A stretch of DNA of 64,000 bases from Rhabditoides inermis (taxonomy: Eukaryota > Nematoda > Chromadorea > Rhabditida > Rhabditidae): assembly GCA_963966185.1 (NCBI GenBank), contig CAWZYM010000063.1, positions 275,001-339,000 of the forward strand, given 5' to 3'. Of the stretch, positions 12,708-26,248 are shown piece after piece. The stretch's first letter is position 1, and each line of letters starts with the position of its first letter. A program made the translations under genes and the position numbers. The notes beneath the pieces are model-generated. The model was given only the letters and a program-made list of their open reading frames with translations. It was not told the origin of the DNA and did no database searches.

Positions 12708-15700
12708 CTACACCATGCCGTGCTCGCGAGCCTTCTCCTCCGAGTACTCCTGCAATCACACCCGTGAGCCCCTCCTTTCCTCCCCCTTTGCCGCGTACCT
12801 TGAACTGCCAGTGCTGGTACTTGTTGCCCTCCTCGCAGCTCTCCATCCGCAACTTGGCCCCGTCCTTGCTCATCTCCAGGCACTTCTGAGTCACGGCGTG
12901 CTGCAGACGCCCCGTCGAGTGGCTGTACTTCCACTCCTGGTTGCCCTTCATGCCGTGGCACGGGAAGATCATCACCTGAAGCCAGTGTAGTCTCCCTCTC
13001 TCTCCCCCCTCTCTGTGCACTGTGCACTCACATCCTGTCCAGCATAGTCGATGCACGACTCGTCCCTCCTTATCTCACCATCCTTGGACAGCATCCAGTA
13101 CTGAAACCAGGTCGTCAACCACCACCACCACCACTTTTTACCCAGCTCATGCCAGCATCCTTTTCACCCCCCCCCCCTCATTCTCTCTCCTACCACTACC
13201 CGTCTCCGTCGGCTGGCACCTCCTCGTCTCCCAAACCTGGTTCCCGCCCTGCCCGTGACACCAGAACAATCCGACCCGCGAGGTCCCCTTGTTCCCATGC
13301 GTGGCATAGTCCAAGCACTGCTTCGAACCGCCGCCCGCATTCCGAACCTGCACATCATAGTATGCGCCCATCCATTTCATCCATTCCATTTCCAATACAC
13401 GAGAGAAGACAAGGAGCGCAATGCCGGGGTGGGTGCCGGTGCCGTGTCGCAGTTAGTCGTGTCCGGTGTCCCTTCACCTCCCCCCCCCCCTCCCCCCACA
13501 CTCTCACACTCCCTCCCCCCCGCCCCGCGCGCCTGGTTGCCGCCCTGTAGATGGCAGGGGTAGGGCCCGACTGGCTTTCCCTCTGCGTCCTCCCCGACCG
13601 ACGAGTCGACGCACTGCTGCGAGTGCTGGTTGCGCACCTGCAACCCCTGGGTGAGTGCCGTCTCCCACCTGGTTGCCGCCCTGTCCGTGGCAGCCGAACA
13701 GCCCGACCGGAGTGTTCTTGTCGTGCTTGCGCACCACCGCATCCATGCATCTGCCAGTGCCCGCCCCGTTCCGCACCTGCCACACACAAGAGATGGAGAG
13801 GGGAGGGGGAGGTGGGAGGGGGAGCAGTAGTCAACAGCCGATCACAAACAGGGTGGATGGCGGAGGATCAAGGACACAGTGAGTGGAGACTGACTGACAG
13901 AGTGAGAGAGTGAGAGAGTGACAGAGTGAGAGACGACCAGACACGATAACAATACGAGAGACAATGTACATTACAGATAGTTAGAATTGTGATGGTAGAC
14001 AGGAACAGAAGGTACGACAACCAAGAGGGTTAAAAGAGTGCGAGTAGGCACGGACAGACAGATTGTGAGACGATAATTTTAGCAGATAGACCAAGAGTGA
14101 GTGTATCAGAATTAGTCACTTACGGACGACACAGATATGAGATATTTAGTAGAGTGCAAAGATTTAACAGTGAATAGGATTAAACAAGTACTGTCGAAAG
14201 ATCCAAGTCCCAAAGCAATGACTCGAGTTAGTATCGAGGCAGTAGAACGTTGTTCTCACAAACCAAAAATTGAACAAAAAAGTGCCAACATGAAGTGTGC
14301 ACGTTCGAGGAAGGACTGATCGGCTGGAGACGCTACCAAGCTCACTCTCTCACTCTCTCTCTCTCCTCTCCCCTCCCTCTCTCCATTCTTGTGTGGCAGA
14401 AGCGGCAGGGGCAGGGCCAGGCAGGGCACACGCACGCAGGCCTCAGCCCCTCCGGTCGGACCGCCCAGCTGCCAGTGAGAGGGCACAACTCAATGCACCA
14501 CACACTCTGCTATGCGGAGACACGGGCCGATGCAGCATGCAGCATGCAGTATGCAGTCATTTCGTGGCATTCGACACACACCACCACACTGCATCCACCC
14601 GCCTCGGAAATAAGAGAAATATAGAATCACTCGAGAAAAAAACTCATGCAAGACTGGACCGTAACAGACCAGACACATTCGGTGTTAGCTAGGAAGGCAC
14701 TCGTGATTGTGTGAAAGATGAACCGGCATGCGAGGAAAGAGAGAGGATGCAATGGAAGTATGGGGGTGAAAGAGACATGCAGAAGGAGACATGCAAGAGA
14801 TGCGAGAGACAACCGAAAGAAAAGAGAGACGGACCAACACAACCACAGACAACGTCCACCATCGACGGACCAGAACATGACACAACGGAGAGACAGGAGG
14901 GAGAAGGAGCAGACCACACACAGCAAAACACAACACACACGCACCTCTCCCTTTGCCACACTGTCTCCGGGAACAAAGAGCTCCGGGAAAATGTTGTCCA
15001 GGTACCTGAATGAACAATCTTTCTCTCTCTCTCTCTCTCTCTCCCTCCTTTCTCCTTACCACTTGAAGCTCTTGCATCCTAGGTTCTCCCTGAGCTTCTT
15101 CCTCGAAGAGATGTCTCCAAAGTCTCCGATCTGGTTGTTGATCCTCTCATAGTAGTACGTCTTGTACTCGTCCAGCCACACCTCAGCCAAGCGAACCTGT
15201 AACAACTTTCGTCTCTCCCCCCTCTCTCTCTCTCCCCATCTCTCTCCTCTCTCTCTCTCTTTCCCTCTTTCCACGCACCGAGTTCTTCTTGAGCACATTG
15301 ACTCCAGTCCTCCACTTGTACGGCGACCTCTTTCTGAACACGTGTCCGACGTGGGAACAGGGCACGATCTCCAGGGTGCCCCCACACATCCAGATCTTGA
15401 ACGACAGCTCGAGGTTCTCGCCTCCCCAGATGTCGAATCCCGGGTCGTACGTGCCTAGTTTCTCGAAGTAGGCGCGGTCGATGGAGAACAGACCGCCAGC
15501 CATGGTGGGAGACCTGTGGGGATCAAGTTGTCATCTCTTTGCTCCGTCTCGTGTGCCTGTGTCTGTCCTCACCTGACAGGATCGATGGCGCGAGTGCGGT
15601 TCTTCCTGTCCCTTTCCGGGATGGCGTGCCAGTTGAACTGCAGACCCCAGTCGAATCCTCCCACGTTCGTGAAGTAAGCCTCAAATAAACAGTTTCAAAA

Positions 15701-18141
15701 TGTTATTAAGAAAGACTTCTCCAAACACCGGTATTGGGGATTTAGAATTGTACCAAATATTTGCCTCACCTTGGAATAGTGGTACTCGAACGTGTTGTCG
15801 TCAATCACATCGATCACAGGGCACACCACCGTCGTCGGATCGCGCTGAACACCAGTGTATGAGACGACGCCCCTCGACTCGACCCACCTTGATTCTGTCG
15901 AGAAGGGGCTCGATCCATCCCTCCATGCACTCGCAGTGCGAGTCGAGATAGGTGAGTACGGATCCCTTGGCGATGGCGGCTCCACGCAGGCGAGCACTGC
16001 AGGCAAGGGGTCAGACATGCGAGTGGCCATGCGATGGAAAGACTCACCGAATGAGACCCTCGCGCTTCTCCATACGCAGAATGCGCACCTTGGGATACGC
16101 GGCCAGATACTGCTCGAGCGGGGCTGAAAGGGGCGGGGCTAGAGTAGTGGGTGTGGGTTGGAGTGAGTACTGACCCTTGGTGTGTTCCATGTCAGAGAAG
16201 TCGTCGACGAGAATGATCTCGGTGAGTAGATGATGGGGTGTCCGCTCGAGGACAGAGTGCACAGTGCGCAGCAGAACAGACCACGCCTCGTTGTGGAAAC
16301 ACACTATCACAGACGTGTCGGGCAGGCCCGAAGAGTACTTCTCAGTCTTGCATCTGAAACATGATGATGACAGAGGAAGGAAGAAAGAGAGAGAAGTAGG
16401 TGGGAAGATAGGTATGGCACTCACTCCTGGTCAACGTCGCTGGGCAGCGTGCGGTACAGGGAGATTTGGTCAGAGGCGTACTGGTTAAAGGCGTTGTTCG
16501 TGAATCCCTTGTCGTACTTCTTCTTCTCCTCACCAGACAACTTCTGAAATATATACAAACACGGTCTGAATACCCGGACGACTGCGTCGGTCCGCACCCC
16601 ATGTGGACCGACTACGCAGTTTGACGTCAGGACTGGAGTGCGCCAAGGATCTATGCGGCCCGATCTGCGGCCCGCTCCTGTTCAACTACGTCATCGATGA
16701 TGTCATGAGCCGTGTGGTGGAGGAATGTGGAGGAGGAATCGCGCTGTACCCGTTCGCGAGGCTAGTCACCGACCTCGACTACGCCGGCGACATCGCGCTG
16801 ATTGGAGTGGACCCCGCTTGCCTGCAGCAGTCGGTGGACCTGTTGAGTGGATACGCCGCCGCGTACGGACTGACGCTCAGGCCGGACAAGTGCGAGTCGA
16901 TGAGCATCCCGCACGAGGACGAGAAGAAGCAGCCGATCGAGCAGTCTTTCGAGGTGAACGGGGAAGAGATCAAGCAGGTGCACGAGTTCCGCTACCTCGA
17001 GTCGTGGGTGAGCGACAACGACGATTCGGAGAAGGACGTGAAGGCGAGGATTGCACAGGCCTGCTCAGCGTTCAACGTCCGCCCCGCCCTCCTCTACGGA
17101 GCGGGAACGTGGGCACTCAACAACACCCTCGCATCGAAGCTCGACGTCGCCGAAAGGAAGTTCTTCCGCCGAATGCTCAGATTCTTCTACCCGGACCCGC
17201 GCCGCGCCACCAGGACTCTCTACAAGACAGTCGACGAGATATACTCGCGTCTACAACGTCGCCCCTGTAAGCTGCCAAGACCTTCGCGACAGGTGGCGAC
17301 CGAGCGTGCTCGTCTGCTGGGACACGTGCTGCGGAGAGGAGACGATCGCATTGTGAAGCAGGCCGCAAAAGCAACCCCGCAGCCTCACTGGAAGAAGAAG
17401 AGCGGCCGCGTGACGTGAACGAAGATGGTGCACGCCGACATCGAGAAGGTCATCAAAGTCCAACTGCACATCAGCGCGAGAGACGAGGAGTGCCGAGCCG
17501 CGTGGCAGCATAGCCGTGCGGGCTACCTGGAGGGCATCGCGCACGACCGCAGCAAGTGGTCGTCACTGGTTTCAGCGATTGAGCCGGCTAAGGACGTCAG
17601 CGTCCAGACAATGTCAAGCCGAGGAGTGAGTGAGTGAGTGAGTCTCAAATCTAACTGCACAAAATTGAAAATTGTGATTGGACATTGGACGTACCGTCTT
17701 GTCAATGTTGACTGCCTTTCCCTTCTCTCCTGCCTGGTTGGGATCGCCTCGCTTGTAGATGGGAGAGTCGGGGTCCGGCACCGCAAAATGCGGTTTTGGC
17801 ATGTTCGGCTGCTCCTCCTCCTGCTTCTGCTCCGCCAGCACCGGCTGCTCCTTCTCCTCCTCCACCTGAATGGGCGGCCCAAATCCCTCCACCTTATTAA
17901 TCTTGGGGTGTACGCGCTCAGGAGCGCGGCCCATGTCGTTTATCAACTGAAACGAATAATTGATCCATATTTTCACAGCAATTATGTACTCACATGTCTG
18001 TCCTCCTTGGATGCATGGTAGATGAGGGCGCAGAACCACACTGCCGGAACCAACAATATCAACTGGAACATGCAGAATGAGCACACAACAAGTGTATACG
18101 CATACCTTGAATATAAAAGATTTCCTGCGTGCGGGGAACAT
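12708..18141 (-). CDS. gly-5: Polypeptide N-acetylgalactosaminyltransferase
   Basis: It transfers GalNAc from UDP-GalNAc to Ser/Thr, starting mucin-type O-glycans in the Golgi. Exons in coding order: 18141-18106, 18062-17994, 17946-17695, 16543-16425, 16353-16175, 16123-16048, 15996-15888, 15844-15770, 15679-15573, 15513-15279, 15196-15060, 15005-14945, one of three lectin exons (13776-13669, 13637-13533, 13347-13237), then 13100-13032, 12975-12799 and 12749-12708. One isoform is about 616 aa. It is a type II membrane protein: short basic cytosolic end ([12 protein letters not shown]), transmembrane [15 protein letters not shown], acidic stem. Catalytic hallmarks are [19 protein letters not shown], the DxH motif as [19 protein letters not shown] and [12 protein letters not shown]. 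The ricin-type lectin domain follows and the protein ends [13 protein letters not shown]. The ~1.15-kb intron 3 carries an antisense LINE fragment. The symbol is tentative, by recollection that C. elegans gly-5 has alternative lectin-region isoforms. Confidence 0.88.
13237..13776 (-). other. Cassette of three alternative lectin exons
   Basis: Three exons of 108, 105 and 111 nt (13776-13669, 13637-13533, 13347-13237) all begin VRN, carry a Cys-(M/V/L)-D core and end in a GGNQ box, so each can supply the same first lectin repeat. All are phase 0, so any one joins 14945 to 13100 without a frame change. The first two lie only 31 nt apart, too short for a normal intron, which would stop both being used together. 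The second has a GC donor (CAACCAG|gc). I infer mutually exclusive splicing that changes glycopeptide recognition by the lectin domain. Confidence 0.75.
13777..14944. other. GALNT intron before the lectin cassette
   Basis: A 1.17-kb intron of the GalNAc-transferase gene. It contains gagtgaca-type tandem repeats near 13898-13935 and a short tgcagca run near 14530-14557. No exon is visible. Confidence 0.6.
16570..17600 (+). mobile_element. Broken LINE reverse-transcriptase fragment in GALNT intron 3
   Basis: The plus strand encodes the C-terminal part of a LINE reverse transcriptase: [14 protein letters not shown] near 16670, the catalytic box as [11 protein letters not shown] near 16780 (YAGD where YADD is expected, so the second catalytic Asp position is altered), and GAGTWALNN and [14 protein letters not shown] further on. 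A stop codon interrupts it at 17416, after which the frame continues ([12 protein letters not shown]). The 5' half with the endonuclease is missing. It lies antisense to the host gene. Confidence 0.8.
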
Positions 18142-19220
18142 GGTGGGACCGGGTGCAGTGCGATCAATCAATCAATCAATGGGGGACGAGGAGGGGGAGT
18201 GGTGGTGCTTATCTGCCTGTGCCGTCCTCCCTGCCAGTCCGCTCCCGCCGCGCACTCCCGACTGAAACAACAACAAATACTCTCACAACATCACACATCA
18301 ATCATATAGCATATCATCCGCTGCGGGCTCGCGTCATTCCACATTCATCCATGCAAAGTGCGAGGTGCTTAATGAGATAAGTGACCCCCCCCCCTCGAGA
18401 AGAGGGGAGAAGAGCCACGAGAGCCGCACAGCAGATCACAGACTCTGTGACGCACTCTCAAATACAATGCCCTCGGTGTATCAGGCTCAGAATGCAATAA
18501 CAACGACTAATGCAGACGAGTGGGAAACACACAATATTCACTCACAAAGACACAATGAAGCCTTGCTATATTTGAATAAACTTCTGCATCGCGAAACACC
18601 ACGCAAGCCGTTTAGACCACGTCTGAGCCAAGAAAACCGAAACTGGATAGAGCAAAAGATGGGAACGGAACGGAAAGGAACGGTCTTCTCTCACATACAA
18701 TTACATAATCTACCTATCTAACATGACATGGCCATCTCTCGCTATCAAGGCCGCGCGCCGCCCGCATCGGCTGGTAGATCAAGCGGGTAGATCAAAACAT
18801 CTGATTAGAACAGGCGGCGACAAGAGACGGGGGAGACAGAGCGTGACGGCGAGAGAGGAGAGACTCAATTGCAAACAACGACAAGCAGGGAGCGAACACC
18901 CGATGCAATCTCCTCCCCCACTGCAGTTCTCGATTCTCGAGACATGAGAAGAACGAGGTCGATGGTTGGATGGATGTATGGATTGATGGATGCAGATAGC
19001 ACAGATGAGACAGAAAACGGAGCAGTCAACACAATCATTCAGTAGTTGTGTCGTGGCAATGACTGGGAGCTGCCTGATTGGGAATGGAAGGAAGGCGATG
19101 CCCGATGCGAGGTGTCGACGTGGCATCGAGCGGGGCTGCTTCCCTACCCATTGCCCGCCGCCGCGATCGCGCAATAAACCAGCCAGCCATAGCCAAGAGA
19201 AAACGACTCCAGAGAGATGC

Positions 19221-19304
<84 letters not shown>

Positions 19305-22300
19305 CGTATCACATACAACTTCCGATCGACCAAGCAACACGATGATAATACTCATTAAGCGCAAACAAGACTGACTAATACACATACCTATAGCCAAAAC
19401 AATATAGTCACGCGGAAATACGATATGAATTATATGAAATGCACTCAATCGCCGCATCCCAAATAGTCCAAGCAAACAACACATCCTCCTATCCGCGATA
19501 ATACACACATCATCACACTATCCCACTTTCACTCACTCCCAAGCGGGGCGCCATAACCCAGATTCAGTATTCTCTCCCTCCTCTTTCCCTCTTTTCTCTC
19601 CTTGGCTCATCGAACATGCAAATACAAATCTGATTCGCCCTCTCTCTCCATCCCTCTCTTCGCTCCCCGTCATCTCGCTCTCACTTCAGCACTACGAAAC
19701 GCATAAACAAAACTCAAACCATGAAAACGAAAGCGAACCGAATCCCTCGAACGAGCGCACACATAAATAGGAAAAGGAGGGGAAAGAAAGAGAGAAGAGG
19801 CAAAGGGGAAGACACACTTGAACATACGCCCATCACATGCGCGCGTGGACAGTCGGCGATGCGAGAGAGATAGACACATAGATCAGTTAGATCACCAAGC
19901 TACGAGAGAGGTAGGGATGGAACCGGCCGATCGAGTATGACCAGTACAGTCCACTCCTCTCCCTTCTCTCTCCCACCCACACCGCCCCTCGCATACTTTC
20001 TCACTTCTCTCTTCGCACCCCTCTTGCATAAGCCGGTCTCTGTCCACTACCACTACAGCTGACTCACAAAAGCAACACTCCCATCTCATCTCATTCATAC
20101 GCAATTCCATTCACCTCCTCTCTCGTAGACCGCCAACTCCGAATAAGAACAACAACACCTAATATAGACAGAGAACCAGAAGACTTCTCAAGACAGGATC
20201 AGACATACACGCATCGGAGAAGACGATAACATGCGAATGACACTAAAAGTTGGCGCACAAAATTCAATATTGATCTAACATAACACCGGCGTCATGAAAA
20301 ATAGTAGTATTTCAACAGTGAATTAAAAGTGACATCGTTTGGCAGACTTGGCAGACACTATAACATAAGCAAATCGAAGTGCGATTGGAACGTGCATAGG
20401 GGGGAGCATGCGATAGGAGAGGGGGAGGGGGGAGCACTACGTGCAAGCAAACACTCCCCCGGGTGCTCGCCTCGCCTCTCCTCAGCCTCACTCACTCGCG
20501 GCTCGCGCCTCTCCCATTCACAGAAAGAGGAGAGACGACACTAATCACACCCGGTCCCACCCGCTAAACCCATCACAAAACAATACACGCAACACAACAC
20601 GTCGCCCATATCCGCCACTTTCTCTGTCGCCGACCAGTGCACACAGGCTGCGCTAGTGCGAGGGCCATCTCCTTTCTCTCCCTCTACCCTCACTCCCATT
20701 TCCCTTTCATCGCACCCACTGACCTACACTCCTCTTCAAAAAGCATACCCTGTAGGTCGAGATTGCCAATAGAAAACCGGGAAACAAGTTTGCAACGAAG
20801 ACAAAAAACGGCGTAACGGCGCAAGCGAGACACACGAGAACAGTGCGACAAATCGACCAGTCCGAAACGATGAATCATACGCGCACCTGCAAGACACCTA
20901 TTCTCCCGTTCACCCTTCAGTATCTTAATCACTCACTGCACACTTATCACTCTCATCTCTCTCCCGATAAGAGGGGAGAGGTGGATGGGTCAGCTGGGAT
21001 GGGGTGCACCCAAGCACACGTGGCACGGAACACGAGAAGACAAGCTACGCCCGAACAAAGCATCAATCGATGACCGCCCCCAGTGATCGCAAGCCTTCAC
21101 TCCGCGCCACGCACTCCACTTCCATCACAATACGATGCGCAATTAAACAAAGCAGAATGCGCACAGCCACATAAATTCAAAGTCGTAAAGCGCAAAATGC
21201 GCATTGCGCACAGTAGTAGCAACAGTTTGATGGGGACAGACATGCGAAACACAGACAGACTCGGAGAGTGCGAGTGAGTTCCAAACCGGCAATATGATCA
21301 ACGCGATTACGCGAAACAAAACGGGAACGAGCGGTGATATCACATATGCACTACAATACTCTCACTCACAAATAATCACGGCCGAATAGTGGAGGGGAAA
21401 GGGATACAGAGCGATAATCACACTGTACCTGTGAACCAGCGAGAGAGTGAGAAAGGATACGACGGCTCATCGCAATCTTCTACTAATCCGATCGAACACG
21501 TCAAAATAAGCAGTGGTGGGTGGGTGAGGGTGAGGAGTCCAACCAATTGGCATATCCTTGACAACGGCAGAGGACAGAGGATAGAGAGGCCGGATGTCGG
21601 GAAAGTCGGGTTGGAATGGATTCTGCCGCGCACCCTGCCATTCCACCCCCTCTTTCCTCCCTCTCGAGTCCCTCAATGTGAGACAATGCCAATTGCCATA
21701 GCGATCCTGCTTGCCACGTATCCGTGTCGGCGAGAGAATGGCTTCGACCATGTGTAACCAGCCGAGAAGAGCATATGTGCAAACAACCCAGCTCCATCCT
21801 CACTCATCTCATGCATAGACCCCTTTCACTCTACATACTATCAAACACCCGCACACCCGCACCACACGCAATCAAACAGTGCGCGAGTGCGAACCGCAGC
21901 ACCGCTATAATATTATTCTGGGAGATAGTTCGCCGGGTCACGGTAGAAAATCGATCTACCCTCGAGTCGCAGTTGATCTACCCTCTCGTCGTGAGGAGAC
22001 CCAAGCGCGCGCATTCAAACGATAATATCGATCAAAGAAGCCGACATGCGAATCAAAGAGGCCGCGCCACACTCGAGCTTTTCCTGCGCTGTCTGACCTC
22101 TCTCGCTCGCGACTGAGTTTCGTCAACTGACCCCGGCTGTCAATAACACAAACTATCCTCCAGGCGGAGACTATACATATATAAACAATGAGACCGCGGG
22201 GTATCAGATGGGGCGGGTGGGGATGAAGCGAGAAGAGAGCAGACAGCCCATGTGCGAGATCTGCCATCCAGCCGTCTCTTTTCTGGGCGGGCACCCACGC

Positions 22301-23576
22301 ACTCACGAACGCAAATGCATACGTGTGACCATCGGATGTGGCATGAATTGCGGTGGCGGGGTTCGAGGCCAGTGCCCGATGAGCACATTGTATACACCAC
22401 CCGCCGCCACTGCCACACTAAATCATGAGATCGACTCTTTTTGCGGCTGCTGCTTCGCATCTCGCATAAAATACCATTAGCACTCCAAGGTCGCCTTCGC
22501 CTCCTCGCACACTATTCAAACCACAAAAGATGCCATAAATGGAGCAGCCGAAAACCGTGCATATCGGGTGAAGAATCAAGAGATCGGATGGGTGGGCGGG
22601 AAGACAACGCCGGACAGAAACCGAGGAACTGAGGACGTTCTCATACCATCTAAATATCACACGTGTAAAGTTGACAGACATTTAAAAACGTACTGGACTG
22701 AGACTCATTTCACACGCACCCATGGGAAAACCAACGACCCTATTACATTACTGCGCTATAAAATGTGAAGCCATGAAGTGCAAATCTCAGAAACAGAAGG
22801 GATCAATATCTCAGAAAGCAAATCCCAAATAGAGACGATCACAGGGCAAGACGACTGAAATTTCGGGGTTGACGGGATAGGGCGAGAAAGGGAAGGGGAA
22901 AGAGAGGGGGAAAGGGGACAGACACGTCTACCCGAGGCGTTCGCGGCGAGAGAAGAGATGAGAGAGGGGGGAGAGCGGGCCGAGACGGGAGAGAGATGAC
23001 ACAATACCCACAGCCTGCAGCCGAACACTTATCCCACAGACCAATCCCTTCGCAAGAGTAGCTTCGTGGATCGTGTCCTGTCAACGAAAGCCATTCCGGA
23101 GCACGCAACAGTTGCCCCATCTCACTCCCTCGTCTGCAATGCATATCCGCAGATGCGCACTCTCATCACTCCATGCAAATTAAAACAGCTGGACACATTC
23201 CACACACATAATAATACTATTTCACGCCAGACAAAGAATACGTTCACAACATATAGAAAACTCACCGCAAGGTATTCGAAAAGGTTATGCCACACCTTTA
23301 AATACGTTAATTAACACTCATGCTTCACTCCCAAATAGTTTTACAATACATTTATTCAACGGTATGGAAAAGATGGGAACATTCGCGGAAACAATACAAA
23401 CCAACAACGGGAAAAGGAAAGTACCGTATCCTAAACAACACAGAAAAAGGTACTTGAAGTTTAACAGACACCGCAATCTACCGTAACCAACCAACAACTT
23501 CATTCCAATAGTCAATGATAGAAGACTCATATAATCAGGAATAGAACTCTGTTTCAACTTTCTCCTCTGAGAATAC
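18142..23576. other. 5.4-kb spacer without a recognisable gene
   Basis: I find no supported gene on either strand. The first few hundred bases are the likely promoter of the GalNAc-transferase gene. The stretch holds a long (TA)n array and (GA)n/(CT)n-rich DNA near 19.6-20.1 and 22.9 kb. Short open frames here have no recognisable domain and no splice partners. Confidence 0.55.
19224..19303. repeat. (TA)n microsatellite, ~40 units
   Basis: An uninterrupted run of about 80 bp of alternating T and A. Perfect arrays of this length can extrude as cruciforms and are often mis-sized in assemblies. Confidence 0.95.
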
Positions 23577-26248
23577 TTAGTTGTCGAGGAAGAAGAAGTT
23601 TCCACTGCGCTTCTGCTCAACATCCTTCACGGACTCCTGAAACAATAGAAACGGTAAGATTGATAGGCGACAGCGAAATTAACAACGATCATGTTATCTA
23701 CATGTAATGGTAGTCGTCACCTCACTGTCTCGTCGTGGTCATATGAAACAGAGTGTACTTGCCTTCTTGTTGATTCTGGGGCGGTAGGTCTCGGAGTCGC
23801 GACGGAAGGTGATGTCCAGCTGCTTGAGGAAGCGGTTCATTCCGTCCAGAAGAGACTGAGGGCTGCAATCAAACAATTAGGAATTGCTGTCAATATGCGA
23901 CCGTACCTCCTGGCAGTGGCGTTCACCGACGGCTGTCCATCGAACACGATCACACGGTCGGCCAGGTAAGTCGCCATGATGAAATCGTGCTCCACGATGA
24001 ACGCAGTCTTTTTGGCGTGCAGGATATAGCTAAATACAACATGGTATTGAAATATGAAAAGAGTAGAGAGGACGTACCGTTTGATGACCTTAGCGGCGTG
24101 GAGACGCTGCTCGGAGTCAAGGTAGGCAGAGGGCTCGTCGATGAGATACACAGACGCGGGCTTTCCGAGGCAAAGAGCAATCGCCACCCTCTGCAACTCT
24201 CCTCCAGAAAGCTGCTGCACCTCCCTGTCCATCAGCTCCTCCATCATCAGAGGCGCTGCAACACACATTGGGCGTAGTTAAAAGAAATCATCGTCAACCG
24301 ACATCATGGCAACTCACTCATGACGTCAGTCTTGAACTGCGGGTGCTGGTACATGGAGGGGATCTTCTCGTGGAGCAGATGACGCACGAAGTTCTCCGAC
24401 TTAGGAGAGATCTTCTGCGGCTTGTACGAGATCGAAAGAGCAGGCATCTCAACAGCAGAATCCAGCTTCAACGAGCCGGCCAGAATCCTGTATACAACCT
24501 TTGTAGGTAGGTGTGATTTTTTTTAAAAACTACAACTCACCTGATCATGGTGGTCTTTCCGGTTCCGTTCTCTCCGAGCATGACGATAATCTCAGAATCA
24601 GAGAAATCTCCAGCCTCGACGTTCAGAGTGAAGTCACCAAGACACTGGAGAATATAATGTTATATTAGTTACGTTTAATCTTCTCACCTTGGAGAAGGCG
24701 GGGTAGGTGAAGTGTCCAGTGCGCTTGACGACCTCCTGCTCCACCTGCTCGGTGACCTTGAAGGAGAGGACCGACTCGCGGAAACGCATGTTTTCCGTCT
24801 TGATGAATCCATCGAGGAACATGTTGATACCCTCGCGCACTCCCGAGGGGAGAGTGACAACTCCGTACACACCCGGCACTCCATACAGGCAGCACACGAA
24901 ATCCGACAGATAATCGAGCACAGCCAGATCGTGCTCCACAACGACCACGTAGCTGAACATCAACAATGCAAAAATGCTAATACAAATGATGTGAAGCACT
25001 CACTTGTTGTCGGTGAGGCACTCGCGGATAACAGCGGCGGCGGCGAGACGCTGCTTCACGTCGAGGTACGACGACGGCTCGTCGAACATGTACACGTCAG
25101 CGGTCTGCACCAGGCACATGGCGATTGCGAAACGCTGCAGCTCTCCTCCAGAAAGCTGCTCGATCTGACGGTTGATCACACCATGCAGCTCTACAAAACA
25201 ACGCATATTCGAGTACTTTGAAATACGAACGCACCCATATCAGTTAGCACCTTGCTCTTGTTCTCGCGATCGCACTTCTTGTTGAGAAGAGCCTCGACGG
25301 TTCCCTTCGCGGCACTATAAGCACCACTTATGACATAAACCAGACAATCAAGTCACCAATACATAATACAAATTTTAATAAAAAAATAACAAAAAAACTA
25401 CTCACCGAGGGATCTGGTCGACGTACTGCGGCTTGACTACGGCCTTCAGGTCGTCCTCAAGAATCTTGGTGAAATAGTTCTGCAGCTCAGAACCACGGAA
25501 GTGATTCAGGATCGATGGCCAGTCCGGAGGGTTCTATAAACAACAAATACTACTCGTTTAACCGATGGTATGACAAACCGCGAACTGCCCAAGGTTAGGC
25601 TTCAGCTTTCCAGCGAGAATCTTAAGCGCCGTCGATTTGCCGATGCCGTTGGTTCCGACGAGTCCAAGCACCTGCCAACACAAATAGACTAAAACTAGAT
25701 TTAAAAAAACAGCACAAACCTCTCCGGTACGGGGAGTAGGAAGACGATGCAGCTTGAACGAATTAGCGGAGTAACTGGGAAAAAAATGTTCAAGATCAGT
25801 AATAAATCTACGCTCTCACCGGTGGGTGGTCTCGTTTCCGAGATTGGAGGGAAGGTTGATAATGCGAATAGCATCGTAGGGACACTTCTTCACGCAAATA
25901 CCGCAACCAATGCAGAGGACCTGAGAGGTGTTGCTACAGAAACAGAACAAACATGCACAACTGAGGGAAAAACTACCTCAGAAATGACAGTGATAGTGGA
26001 AGTGGGCTCGACAACGATACACTGTTTTCCTAAAACGATAATGGCCCGTTAGAAGGAAAAAGCACTGCAAATTGCATCATCAGAGCAGATGAAATACAAA
26101 ACTTACCCATACGGACGACGGGGCAGCTGCGCTTACACTGCAGACCGCAGTTCTTCGGTTTGCAACGGTCCTTCTCGACAACGGCAATACGAGTCTGCTG
26201 GCTCTGCTCATCGTTCTTCACCATCGGTCCTCCGCGTTTGCTGCTCAT
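23577..26248 (-). CDS. abce-1: ABCE1/RLI ribosome-recycling ATPase
   Basis: Fifteen exons read from 26248 (ATG) to 23577 (TAA), about 612 aa, the usual ABCE1 length. ABCE1 splits post-termination ribosomes in the cytosol and is essential in eukaryotes. The N terminus carries two 4Fe-4S binding regions ([17 protein letters not shown] and [15 protein letters not shown]). Then come two ABC cassettes: Walker [10 protein letters not shown], signature [12 protein letters not shown] and Walker [13 protein letters not shown] in the first; [21 protein letters not shown] and [12 protein letters not shown] in the second. The family end NFFFLDN is present. All catalytic motifs are intact. The intron before the last exon uses a GC donor (AACAAGAAG|gcaagt, at 23762). 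Most introns are about 40-100 bp, typical of nematode housekeeping genes. Start chosen at the first Met before the Fe-S region (MSSKRGG). Confidence 0.97.

Noticed and set aside
19224..19303. Centromere or replication-origin signal in the (TA)n run
   Set aside because: A plain microsatellite of 80 bp; nothing else supports such a role.
22208..22480. Small plus-strand frame with CEICHP and a few Cys/His
   Set aside because: Looks at first like a zinc finger, but spacing fits no known finger and there are no exon partners.
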